Of a stretch of 64,000 bases of DNA, positions 17,875 to 26,000 are shown piece after piece. The stretch comes from Burkholderiaceae bacterium (lineage in GTDB: Bacteria; Pseudomonadota; Gammaproteobacteria; Burkholderiales; Burkholderiaceae_C), in assembly GCA_024235995.1 (NCBI GenBank), contig JACKLI010000001.1, positions 1,302,001 to 1,366,000 of the forward strand, in the 5' to 3' direction. How positions within the stretch are numbered: position 1 is the first letter of the stretch; each line of letters starts with the position of its first letter. A program made the translations under genes and the position numbers. The notes below the pieces were generated by a model. That model ran no database searches. It was not told the origin of the DNA and saw only the letters and a list, made by a program, of their open reading frames with translations.

Positions 17875-18033
17875 GAAGGTGTGAACCAACCCACCATGCC
17901 CGCTCATCCCGCTCAAACGCGCCCGCTCCGCGTTGCAAATGCTCGCCGCAGCCCGCGCTACGTCTGCGCTTTGCGTCTTGATCGGCCGCGTTTGGGCGCT
18001 CTGCTCGGGCACGCCGGATTCATTCACACCTTC
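17875..18033. repeat. MITE-like palindromic element, copy 2
   Basis: 159 bp, same length as the copy at 12623-12781 and about 94% identical by eye. Ends are GAAGGTGTGAA/TTCACACCTTC, with TGA on both sides, the left TGA being the stop codon of the parvulin gene. The internal arms CAAACGCG/CGCGTTTG are conserved, and several differences between copies fall in loops. Confidence 0.85.
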
Positions 18034-18085
18034 TGACCCGCAGCCCGCGGCGGCCCATGCCGGCCGGGGGCTGCCGTCTTGATTC

Positions 18086-18886
18086 ATGACGGCCTTGCTG
18101 CACGACTGCCGCCAGCTTTGGCGCCTGCGCGCCTTGCTGGCGGTGCTGACGCGGCGCGAGCTGGGCGCGCGCTTTGCCGGCTCGGCCGGCGGCCTGCTGT
18201 GGGTGTGGCTGCCGCCGCTGCTGACCATTGCCTCGTATTTTCTGGTGTTCGACGTGGTGTTTGGCATGCGCCTGGGCCAGGGCGCGCCCACGTCGCGCGT
18301 GGGCACCTACCTGATCGTCGGCATGCTGCCCTGGATGGCCTTTGCCGACGCGGTGCAGCGCGGCATGAGCAGCCTGCTGGACGCCGGCTCCCTGCTGCAC
18401 AAGAACCCGCTGCCGCCGGTGCTGTTTCCGGCCCGCGCGGTGCTGGCCAGCGGCGTGGTGTTTGCGCCGCTGCTGCTGTTGTTGGTGCCGCTGTACGCGG
18501 GCAGCCACCAGTTTGCGCCGGGCGTGTGGGCGCTGGCGCCGCTGCTGGCGCTGCAGGGCGTGCTGGCCTTTTTGCTGGCCTACCTGCTGGCCATTCTGGC
18601 GGCGGCGCTGCGCGACGTGGTGCAGGTGGTGGGCGTGCTGCTGTCGCTGGGGGTGTTTCTGTCGCCGGTGCTGTTTCCGGTCACGCTGTTTCCCGAGGGC
18701 TGGCGCTGGCTGCTGTGGCTCAACCCGATGACGGCGCCGATCATGGGCTATCAGTCGGCCCTGCTGCAAGGCTCGTGGCCGCCGCCGTCGGTGTGGCTGG
18801 CGCTGGCGGCCTGGATCGGCGCGCTGGCGCTGGCGCTTTCGCTGGCCATCGCGCGCAGCCGCGACGCGCTGGTGGACTGGCTGTGA
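18086..18886 (+). CDS. wzm: ABC-2 type polysaccharide exporter permease (Wzm/TagG-like)
   Basis: 266-aa inner-membrane permease with six hydrophobic segments and the ABC-2 signature LTRRELGARFAGSAGGLLWVW near the N-terminus. The central GMLPWMAFADAVQRG and KNPLPPVLFPARAVLASG segments are typical of O-antigen/capsule exporters. It would pair with the ATPase encoded at 19867 to flip a lipid-linked polysaccharide across the inner membrane. In most such loci wzm and wzt are adjacent or overlap. Here 980 bp carrying three toxin-antitoxin-type genes separate them. Confidence 0.88.
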   Translation: MTALLHDCRQLWRLRALLAVLTRRELGARFAGSAGGLLWVWLPPLLTIASYFLVFDVVFGMRLGQGAPTSRVGTYLIVGMLPWMAFADAVQRGMSSLLDAGSLLHKNPLPPVLFPARAVLASGVVFAPLLLLLVPLYAGSHQFAPGVWALAPLLALQGVLAFLLAYLLAILAAALRDVVQVVGVLLSLGVFLSPVLFPVTLFPEGWRWLLWLNPMTAPIMGYQSALLQGSWPPPSVWLALAAWIGALALALSLAIARSRDALVDWL

Positions 18887-18919
18887 TGGGCGAGCCAGGC
18901 CAAGCGGGTAGACTTGAAA

Positions 18920-19369
18920 ATGGGCAGTCCACAGCAACACGGTAACGAACCCTTGGGCGCGGCCGAGCTTGGGCCACTGCGCCAGTTGCTCGAAGGGCGA
19001 GATGGCCTGCGGCTGGCTTTCGTTTTCGGTTCGCTGGCGCAAGGTGGCGCGGGCCTGGACAGCGATCTGGATATCGCCGTGCAAGCCGATCGCCCGCTGT
19101 CGGTGGCGCAGGAGGTGGAGTTGATCGAGTTGCTGGCGGCAGCGTGCGGGCGGCCGGTTGACCTGATTGACCTGACGACGGTGGGCGAACCCTTGCTGGG
19201 GGAGATCCTGGCGCACGGCCAGCGCCTGTTCGGCAGTGACGCGGACCATGCGGCGCTGATTCGGCGCCACGTTTTCGACACCGAGGACTTTCTGCCTTAT
19301 GCGCAGCGCATGCTGCGCGAGCGGAGACGCGCGTGGAGTGCGCCTGCAAACAGAGGTATGGCAAAATAG
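18920..19369 (+). CDS. MNT-type minimal nucleotidyltransferase, orphan antitoxin-like
   Basis: 149-aa protein of the MntA family. The nucleotidyltransferase motif FGSLAQGGAGLDSDLDIAV has the G-S-x9-D-x-D pattern needed for metal and NTP binding. MntA proteins usually act with a HEPN toxin (HepT), which they inactivate by adenylylation. No HepT gene is present next to it. Its N-terminus (HGNEPLGA) is shared with the BrnA-like protein downstream, suggesting the gene start derives from a brnA-like sequence. ATG 18920 is chosen over an in-frame TTG at 18914. The stop codon lies inside the brnT operator palindrome. Confidence 0.75.
   Translation: MGSPQQHGNEPLGAAELGPLRQLLEGRDGLRLAFVFGSLAQGGAGLDSDLDIAVQADRPLSVAQEVELIELLAAACGRPVDLIDLTTVGEPLLGEILAHGQRLFGSDADHAALIRRHVFDTEDFLPYAQRMLRERRRAWSAPANRGMAK
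18939..18961 (+). repeat. Direct repeat, copy in the MNT gene start
   Basis: 23-bp segment ACGGTRACGARCCCTTGGGC(GCG), matching 19681-19703 at 21 of 23 positions. It lies in the first codons of both the MNT gene and the brnA-like gene and encodes [HY]G[ND]EPLGA in both. Confidence 0.7.
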
Positions 19370-19374
19370 CCATA
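19357..19374. promoter_or_regulatory. Palindromic operator upstream of brnT
   Basis: Perfect inverted repeat TATGGC-AAAATA-GCCATA, ending 19 nt before the brnT ATG and overlapping the MNT stop codon. BrnA is a ribbon-helix-helix DNA-binding antitoxin known to autorepress its operon, so this is the obvious binding-site candidate. TATCAT (19373-19378) could be the -10 element. Confidence 0.55.
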
Positions 19375-19393
19375 TCATTGCTGGGCTGCGTTG

Positions 19394-19687
19394 ATGCATG
19401 AATCGAATTTCGAGTGGGACGATGCAAAGAATGCGGCCAACCAGCGCAAGCATGGTGTTTCGTTCTACGAGGCGCAGCAGGCAGTTCTGGACCACAGGCG
19501 TGTCATTGCCGAAGACTTGACGCACAGTCAGCATGAAAAACGCTACTACTGTTTCGGCGCGAATCGGGACGCAAGCGGGATCCTTACCGTCCGCTTCACG
19601 GTCCGCGCCGGCCGCATCCGGATCATCGGGGCGGGCTACTGGCGCAAAGGCAAGGCGGTGTATGAGCAAGCCAATTCGATACGGTGA
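19394..19687 (+). CDS. brnT: BrnT-family ribonuclease toxin
   Basis: 97-aa RelE-fold toxin that cleaves mRNA and inhibits translation. It shows the full BrnT pattern: FEWDDAKNAANQRKHGVSF at the start, a DHRR...DLTHSQHEKRYYCFG centre, and LTVRFTVRAGRIRIIGAGYW at the end. ATG 19394 is used; an in-frame TTG (19391) is directly upstream. Its stop overlaps the brnA gene (start 19662), the usual toxin-first, antitoxin-second order of brnTA. The module lies inside the wzm-wzt operon and is likely acquired. Confidence 0.88.
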   Translation: MHESNFEWDDAKNAANQRKHGVSFYEAQQAVLDHRRVIAEDLTHSQHEKRYYCFGANRDASGILTVRFTVRAGRIRIIGAGYWRKGKAVYEQANSIR

Positions 19688-19898
19688 CGAGCCCTTGGGC
19701 GCGATCCGGGTGGTGCCGGACTTTCTGCCCTCGCCTGAAGAGCTGGCGCTGAAAAACGAGCAGACGAAAGTCACGATCTCGCTGAGCTCGGACAGCGTGG
19801 AGTTCTTCAAGGAGACCGCGCGCAAGCACCACATGCAGTACCAAAAAATGATTCGGCAACTGCTGGATGAATATGTTGCGCGGCACAGACGGGTGTGA
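19662..19898 (+). CDS. brnA: BrnA-like ribbon-helix-helix antitoxin
   Basis: 78-aa antitoxin. The N-terminal region (YGDEPLGAIRVVPDFLPSPE) would wrap around BrnT. The C-terminal KVTISLSSDSVEFFKETARK ... YQKMIRQLLDEYVARH is a MetJ/CopG ribbon-helix-helix DNA-binding fold. It overlaps brnT by 26 nt, implying coupled translation, and should repress from the palindrome at 19357-19374. Its 3' end overlaps the wzt start by 32 nt in another frame, so translation of wzt is now tied to the toxin-antitoxin transcript. Confidence 0.85.
   Translation: MSKPIRYGDEPLGAIRVVPDFLPSPEELALKNEQTKVTISLSSDSVEFFKETARKHHMQYQKMIRQLLDEYVARHRRV
19681..19703 (+). repeat. Direct repeat, copy in the brnA gene start
   Basis: Partner of 18939-18961 (21 of 23 positions identical), 742 bp apart. 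This copy is in its natural context, since BrnA-type antitoxins carry an EPLG-V-PDFLPSPEEL N-terminus. Confidence 0.7.
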
Positions 19899-21135
19899 GG
19901 GTGTTGACACCGGCGCCACGATCGACCGGCCCGGGCCACCGCCCCTGCGGCTGCACGACGTGGGCAAGGAGTACCGCTTGTACGACTCGCCGCGCGCGCG
20001 CCTGCGGGCGCTGCTGACGGGCCGCGCCACGCACCGCAGCCACTGGGCGCTGCAGGGCGTGAGCCTGGAGCTGGCGCGCGGGCAGTGCCTGGGCGTGGTG
20101 GGCCACAACGGCGCGGGCAAGAGCACGCTGCTCAAGCTGATCTGCGGCACGGTGCAGCCCACGCAGGGGCGCGTCGAGCGGCACGGGCGCATCACGGCCA
20201 TCCTGGAGCTGGGGGCGGGCTTTCACCCCGACTTCACGGGGCGGCAGAACCTGTACTTCGGCGGCAGCCTGATCGGCATCGAGCACGATCAGATGGCACG
20301 GCTGGAGGCCCAGGTGCTGGCTTTTGCCGAGATCGGCGAGGCGATCGACCGGCCGGTCAAGACCTATTCGTCGGGCATGGTGGTGCGCCTGGCCTTCGCC
20401 CTGGTGACGGCGGTGGAGCCGGATTTGCTGATCATCGACGAGGCGCTGGCGGTGGGCGACCAGCGTTTTCAGAAAAAATGCATCGAGCGCATCGAGGCGT
20501 TTCGCGCCAACGGCTGCACCATTTTGTTTTGCTCGCACAGCCCCTACCACGTGCGCCAGTTGTGCGACGTGGCGCTGTGGCTGGACCATGGCCGGGTGAT
20601 GGAGCTGGGGCCGACGGAGCCGGTGATTGGCGCGTATGAGATGCACACGCGCATGCTGGCCGCACCCGCGGCGAGCGACGAGGCCAAGGCGGCAGCGGCC
20701 CCCGCGCCACCGGCGGCCCCGGCCCATGGCGATGACATGGCCGCCATCCTGTCGGTGGACGTGGCCAACCTGGACGGAGGTGATCCGCCTTTGCTGGGCA
20801 GCACCGACCTGGTGGTGACGATCACGGTGCGTGGGCGCGGGCAGGAGCGGCCCAACATCGGCTTCATGATCGAGCAATCGCACGGCGTGGGCATTACCTC
20901 GCTGGCCACGCACGAGGACGGCGCGGTGCCGCAGCCGGTGTCGCCCGGCGTGTGGCGCTCGGTGCTGACCTTCCCGGAGTTGGGCTTGCACAGCGGGCAG
21001 TACGTGATCAGCGCGTTTTTGTTCGATGCCAGCGGGTTGGTGGTGTATGAGCAGTGGTTTCAGTTTCGGCATTTCCGCTTCGTGCGGCCGACGCTGATGC
21101 CGGGTCTGGTGCGTCTGCCGCACCGCTGGGAGTGA
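19867..21135 (+). CDS. wzt: ABC polysaccharide exporter ATPase with Wzt C-terminal domain
   Basis: 422-aa ATPase. The nucleotide-binding domain (about residues 18-250) has Walker A GHNGAGKST, signature YSSGMVVRLAFAL and Walker B DLLIIDEAL. After an Ala-rich linker (about 265-285) comes a beta-sandwich domain of Wzt_C type, which binds the modified end of the O-polysaccharide before export (TVRGRGQERPNIGFMIEQSH ... SGQYVISAFLFDASGLVVYE). The start is uncertain: ATG 19867 and ATG 19873 both lie inside brnA and neither has a clear ribosome binding site. The first about 15 residues look unlike normal Wzt N-termini. Confidence 0.9.
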   Translation: MNMLRGTDGCEGVDTGATIDRPGPPPLRLHDVGKEYRLYDSPRARLRALLTGRATHRSHWALQGVSLELARGQCLGVVGHNGAGKSTLLKLICGTVQPTQGRVERHGRITAILELGAGFHPDFTGRQNLYFGGSLIGIEHDQMARLEAQVLAFAEIGEAIDRPVKTYSSGMVVRLAFALVTAVEPDLLIIDEALAVGDQRFQKKCIERIEAFRANGCTILFCSHSPYHVRQLCDVALWLDHGRVMELGPTEPVIGAYEMHTRMLAAPAASDEAKAAAAPAPPAAPAHGDDMAAILSVDVANLDGGDPPLLGSTDLVVTITVRGRGQERPNIGFMIEQSHGVGITSLATHEDGAVPQPVSPGVWRSVLTFPELGLHSGQYVISAFLFDASGLVVYEQWFQFRHFRFVRPTLMPGLVRLPHRWE

Positions 21136-21148
21136 GAGAGGGCCTGCG

Positions 21149-22039
21149 ATGAACGTGGTGAGCCTGGAGCAGGCGCAAGCGCTTTTGCAAGCGGGGCAGT
21201 GCTGCCTGGATGCGGGCGACCGCGCCGGCGCGGCAGCGGCATGGCAGGGCGCTCGCGCGCAGCCGGCCACCCGCCTGGCCGCGCACAACCTGATCGAGCT
21301 GAACGGCCTTGAAGGCGCGTTCGCGCAGATGTTCGGGCTGAACTGTGCCATTGCGCCGCAGGACGACATCTTTCATTTCTTTGCCGGCCACCCGACCTCG
21401 AACAACCCGCTGCGCGACTATCTGGCCGATGGCTGGCGCACGCTGTCGGAGTTGCTGCTGTTGCTGGAGCGCGCCGACCAGCCGCTGGTCAAGATGAATC
21501 ACGTGCTGGAATTTGCCAGCGGGCACGGGCGCTTCACGCGCCATCTGGTCAAGGCCATCGGGCCGGGGCGCGTGACGGTGTCGGACGTGGTGGCGGACGC
21601 GGTGGACTTTGCGCGCCAGAGCTTCGGCGTGCAGGGCTTTGTGTCGCACGCCGTGCCCGAGCAACTGGCGTGGCCGCGCCGGTACGACCTGGTGTTCGTG
21701 CTGTCGCTGTTCAGCCACCTGCCGCGCGGCAGTTGGGGGCGCTGGCTGGCCGTGCTGTGGGATGCCGTGGCGCCCGGTGGGCTGCTGGTGTTTTCCACCC
21801 ACGGCAGCGAGGCCGCGCGCCGCGCCGGGGTGGCCCTGGATGGCGAGGGCTATTTCTTTGCGCCGTCGAGCGAGTCGAACGCCATCGACGCGCAGGAGTA
21901 CGGCACGGCCTTCACCGACGAGGCCTTCGTGCGGGCCCGGGTGAACGAGCTGGCCCCGGCGCCGGTCCAGGTGGATCGGGCGCCCGTGTGGTTCTGGAAC
22001 CACCAGGATGCCTGGGTGCTGAAAAAGCAGGGTCCATAG
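21149..22039 (+). CDS. SAM-dependent methyltransferase, surface-polysaccharide locus
   Basis: 296-aa class I methyltransferase. The N-terminal about 55 residues form a TPR-like helical hairpin (AQALLQAGQCCLDAGDRAGA). The SAM-binding motif I is VLEFASGHGRFTRHLV (near residue 120), with motif II and the post-I acidic region VTVSDVVADAVDFA and YDLVFVLSLFSHLP. The position 13 nt after wzt suggests it methylates a sugar of the exported glycan, possibly as the chain-terminating mark read by the Wzt C-terminal domain. That link is inference. Confidence 0.85.
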   Translation: MNVVSLEQAQALLQAGQCCLDAGDRAGAAAAWQGARAQPATRLAAHNLIELNGLEGAFAQMFGLNCAIAPQDDIFHFFAGHPTSNNPLRDYLADGWRTLSELLLLLERADQPLVKMNHVLEFASGHGRFTRHLVKAIGPGRVTVSDVVADAVDFARQSFGVQGFVSHAVPEQLAWPRRYDLVFVLSLFSHLPRGSWGRWLAVLWDAVAPGGLLVFSTHGSEAARRAGVALDGEGYFFAPSSESNAIDAQEYGTAFTDEAFVRARVNELAPAPVQVDRAPVWFWNHQDAWVLKKQGP

Positions 22040-22070
22040 CCGTTTCCAGGTTCAACCGCGATGGTCTGCA

Positions 22071-23021
22071 TCAGCGCAGTTGCCGGCCGGTGAAATGCCC
22101 ACGCCCCATGCGGCAGAACACTGCATCGCGCACGGCAGCGGCCATCAGGCGGACCATGCGCCAGCGACCGTGCTGCGCGGCAGCCATGTGCAACACCATG
22201 TAGCCCGGCAGTTTGAGCAACTGGTCTACACGCCAGATCGGCGCAATGGGCGCGCGAAGTGCCATGGCCAGCGAGTTGCGCACATGAAAGTAGGCGCGAA
22301 AGTCATGGCCCACATACAGCGTGCGATGGCCCAGTTGAACGGTGCGCGTGGCTTGATCGTGGGCCATCTCGACGGTGGGGTGAACGGCAATGGCAAGGCC
22401 CAGTCGGCGCGCGCGCAAGCACCACTGCACGTCCACGCGGTCGATGAAGTAATCGGCTTGCAGCGGGCCTACGCGCTCGAACAGCGCCAGGTCGATCAGG
22501 CTGCCCGACGCGGGGATGTATTCGACGGCAACAGGGCGATCACGGGTGGGGGTGCCAGGTACTGTCGTTGGCGTGGGCGCCATTCGGTGAATGCGCCAGC
22601 CCTGGCGCTGGATCAGCGGCATGATGCGGCCGGTTTTAACGTCGCGGCACAACGGGCCGATGGCTGCCACCGGCTGCGCATGGGGTTGTCGCATTGCGCG
22701 CAGCAACTGGGCCACGAGGTTGGGCGGTGGCAGGCTGTCCTGGTCCATCAGCAGGACGTGGCTGGCGCCCAGCGCGCGTGCGCGGGCAATGCCCAGGTTT
22801 TGCGCATGCGCAATGCCGGCATTGTGGCCCAGGCGCAGCACGGTGGCGTGGGCGTCGGGCCTGGATGCCGCGGACGCCTGCATGCTGGAGGCTGGGGCGT
22901 CGGTGTTGTCCACGCATACGGTGTGCGCGACTTGCGGCGCCAGGCGTGCCAACAGTTGTGCCAGGCGTTCCGAATCGGGGTGGTATGCAACCACCACCGC
23001 CACAATCACGGCGGCAGTCAT
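22071..23021 (-). CDS. Glycosyltransferase family 2, rhamnosyltransferase-like
   Basis: 316-aa cytoplasmic glycosyltransferase. The N-terminus IVAVVVAYHPDSERLAQLLA and the nucleotide-sugar motif LLMDQDSLPPPNLVAQLL (DxD-like DQDS) match rhamnosyltransferase-type GT2 enzymes. EYIPASGSLIDLALFERVG and YFIDRVDVQWCLRARRLG form the acceptor motif. The C-terminal segment with basic/hydrophobic stretches (YFHVRNSLAMALRAP) may touch the membrane. It follows the giant fusion glycosyltransferase by 22 nt on the same strand, so the pair is probably one operon. Confidence 0.88.
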   Translation of the reverse strand: MTAAVIVAVVVAYHPDSERLAQLLARLAPQVAHTVCVDNTDAPASSMQASAASRPDAHATVLRLGHNAGIAHAQNLGIARARALGASHVLLMDQDSLPPPNLVAQLLRAMRQPHAQPVAAIGPLCRDVKTGRIMPLIQRQGWRIHRMAPTPTTVPGTPTRDRPVAVEYIPASGSLIDLALFERVGPLQADYFIDRVDVQWCLRARRLGLAIAVHPTVEMAHDQATRTVQLGHRTLYVGHDFRAYFHVRNSLAMALRAPIAPIWRVDQLLKLPGYMVLHMAAAQHGRWRMVRLMAAAVRDAVFCRMGRGHFTGRQLR

Positions 23022-23043
23022 GGCCCCGTATCCCGCGTCGCAA

Positions 23044-26000
23044 TCACCGGCTCAGCAGGCGTTTGATGCGAAAGCGCAGACCTTGCGGGACGGCGCGCAT
23101 GACGGGGCTCAGCATGGGCGCGCGCTGCAGGCGCAAGGCCAGGTCGTACAGGCCGCCACGCGCGGGTTCGGGCGGTGGGTTGCGACGCCGGGCCTCGGCA
23201 AGGAGCCGAGCGATCTCTTGCGCGCGCTGCAAGGTTTCCTCATGGGACGGGGTGAGCCTGGGAAAGTCCAGGTAGTCGCGGTGATAGTCCCACGTGCCTT
23301 GTGTCTGAGCCAGTTGTGCCAGCGCGGCGGGCATGGGCGGGGCTACTGGCGTGTGGTTGTTGTTGGCCAGCAACTGGGTGCGCACGGTGCGAAAAAAATC
23401 AACCCATTGCTCGGGCGTGCTGTCCCAGGCCTGTACCCAGCTCCAGGGGCGCCCGGCCACGCGTTCGACGAAGGCGCCCAGGTCGGGCACCACCACGGGC
23501 AGATTGGCGGCCAACGCGGCGCTCAGCGTGTAGCTGTAGGTCTCGGGCCACAGGGCGGGGAACCACACCACATCGGGCGCGATGCGCTGCAGCATGGCGG
23601 GCAGGTCGGCCTCGTCGTATTGGCCGTGCACCTTGGTCAGGGCGGTGGCGGGGGTGGTCTGCAGGTGCCGATAGGCGTAGCCGATGAGCTGAAACTCGAT
23701 CGGCGCGCCGGTCTTGCGGGCCAGTCGGGCGGTGTCTTCCAGCACATCGGCGCCCTTGATGGCGCTGAGCGCGCCAATGACGACCACGCGCAGCGGGCGC
23801 TCGGTGGGCAGCGGCGTGGGTTGGGGCGCGGGCAGGGCCGAGGGGTTGAGGTCGGTGTGCGGGGCAAACCGGACCGACGCCTGGGGGACGAACTGCTGGA
23901 TACGGACGGCGGTGTCCAGGCTGGGGGCGAGCACGAAGCGGGCGAGCAGCAGGAATTGCCGGTTGCGTTTGCGCCAGGCCTGGATGTCTTCCTGCACTTC
24001 CGGCAACGAAGGGGGGTGCTGGCCGCCGCAGCATTCGCCGTGCCCGTCCATCTGGTAGCGGCCGTGCTGGCCGGTCAGCGTGATGTGGGTGCAGCGGCTG
24101 TAGAAATCGTGGACGGTGAAGTCGTAGCTTACGCCCAGCGTTTGCGCCAGCGCCCACACGGTGGGGCCGTGGCCGAGCAGGTGGTGGTGGTGGATGTGCG
24201 CCACCGGCATGGCGCGCAGCAGGTGCAGCAGGGCGTCCCGTTGGTGCGCCAGATCGAACTGCACCGACCACCGCTCGGAAAACGCGGCGTGGCCGTCCTG
24301 GGTCTCGATCAGACGCAGCACCACGTGCTGCTGCGCCCCCGCGGGCTGCAAAGACAGGAACAGGGCTTCGTCGGCCAGGTGCGCGGCCAGTTCGAGCACG
24401 TGGCGCTCGGTGCCGCCTCCGCGCGCGTGATGAACCGCCAGGATCACGGGCTTGCGGCCGCCGTCGGTGGCGCGCAGCCAGTCGACCGCCAGCCGCGCGG
24501 GGCGTGCCGGGTCGGCCTGCACGAAATCACGCACCTGGGCTTCGTAGCCGGGGTGCAGGCGGCGCAGGGTGTCCATGGCGGCGAGCTCGCGCGGGCTCTT
24601 GCTGTCGCCGAAGCTCACGCCACCGGTGTGGCGCACGTAGGTATCCAGCGCATGGAGGTTGACCCAGCCCAGGTCGATGGCGCGCTGGCAGAAGTCGTTT
24701 TCCTCGCCGTAGCCCTTGCCGAAGTGGGCTTCGTCGAACAGCCCCACGGCTTGCAGGGCGTCGCGGCGGATGTACATGCAAAAACCGACGGCGGTGGGCA
24801 CCGGCACGCTGCGGCCCGCGTTGGCCTGGGCGAACAGGGCGTCCAGGCTGGCGGTGTCGTGGCCTGGCGGCAGGGAATTGTCGGCGCAGAACTCGGGGTA
24901 GCTGCAAATGGTGGCATTGCCCGAGAACGGGGTGACCGAGCCGACGCGCGCCTGGCTGTAGGCGCAGCGGCGCAAGCGGTCGAGCCAGTCGTTGGCCACT
25001 TCGGTGTCGCTGTTGAGCAACAGCACGTCGTGCTCGGCCGACAGTGCCATGCCGCGGTTGACGGTGCCGACGAAACCCAGGTTGTGCTCGTTTTCCAGCA
25101 GGGTCAGGCGCGGCTCGGCAGCGGCCAGCGCGCGCAGCCACTCGGTGACTTCGGGCTCGGGGCTGCAGTCGTTGATGACGATCAGGCGCCAGTCCGTGGT
25201 TTGTGGGTTGGTCAACACCGACTCAAGGCACTGCCGGGTGTCGGCCAGGCCGCGGTAAACGGGCACGATGATGTCGACCCCTGCGCTGCGCGGCGCCGGG
25301 ATGGGCAGCATCACGGGTGCGGGCGTCGGCGCGAGGGCGGGTGAAGCGGGTATCGGCAAGACGCCGGGTGGGCGGCCGAGAAGCCGGTTGCGCAGGTTGG
25401 CCAGCGGGCGGGTGTAGCGGACGGCGCGCAGGTTCTGCAGCCGGTACACCGCATCGGTGGCGTCGCGCAGTTGCTGCTGCAATGTGGCGATTTGTTGCTG
25501 CGCTTGGAGGACGGCTGGATGGGGCGGGGTGGCATTGGCGGCGGACAGATGGGTGTTTTCTGCCGCAAGCTTTTCGTTGTTGGTGGACAACGCCGCGTTT
25601 TCCGTAGACAACGCCGCGTTTTCCGCCGACAACTCGTTGGTTTGCAATGACAGCCCCTGGATTTGGGCGCGCAGTTGATGGATCGCTTGCGACTGGTGTT
25701 CGGTGGTCTTCGACAGCTCGGTGTGGGCTTGACGCAAGTCGGCGTGTTGCCGGTGCAGGTCGGTGTGGCGTCGATGCAGGTCGGCGTGTTGTCGGTGCAG
25801 GTCGGTGTGTTCCAGGGCCAGTTTTTCGTGGTCTTGCATGATGGCGACCGTGCGCTCGACTTGTTCGCGCAGGAATTGCCGTTCGCTTTGCAGCGGACCG
25901 ATGACGCTGGCCAGGTGCAGATAGTCGGCCGACATCGGCCAGCCCAGATCCACCTCGACCGTGAGGGCGTGGTGGGTGGCGGCGCGCGCCAGCGTGGTGC

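Noticed and set aside
18920..19369. HEPN-MNT (HepT/MntA) toxin-antitoxin pair
   Set aside because: Only the MNT half is present; no HEPN motif (R-x4-6-H) was found in the neighbouring frames. Annotated as an orphan MNT instead.
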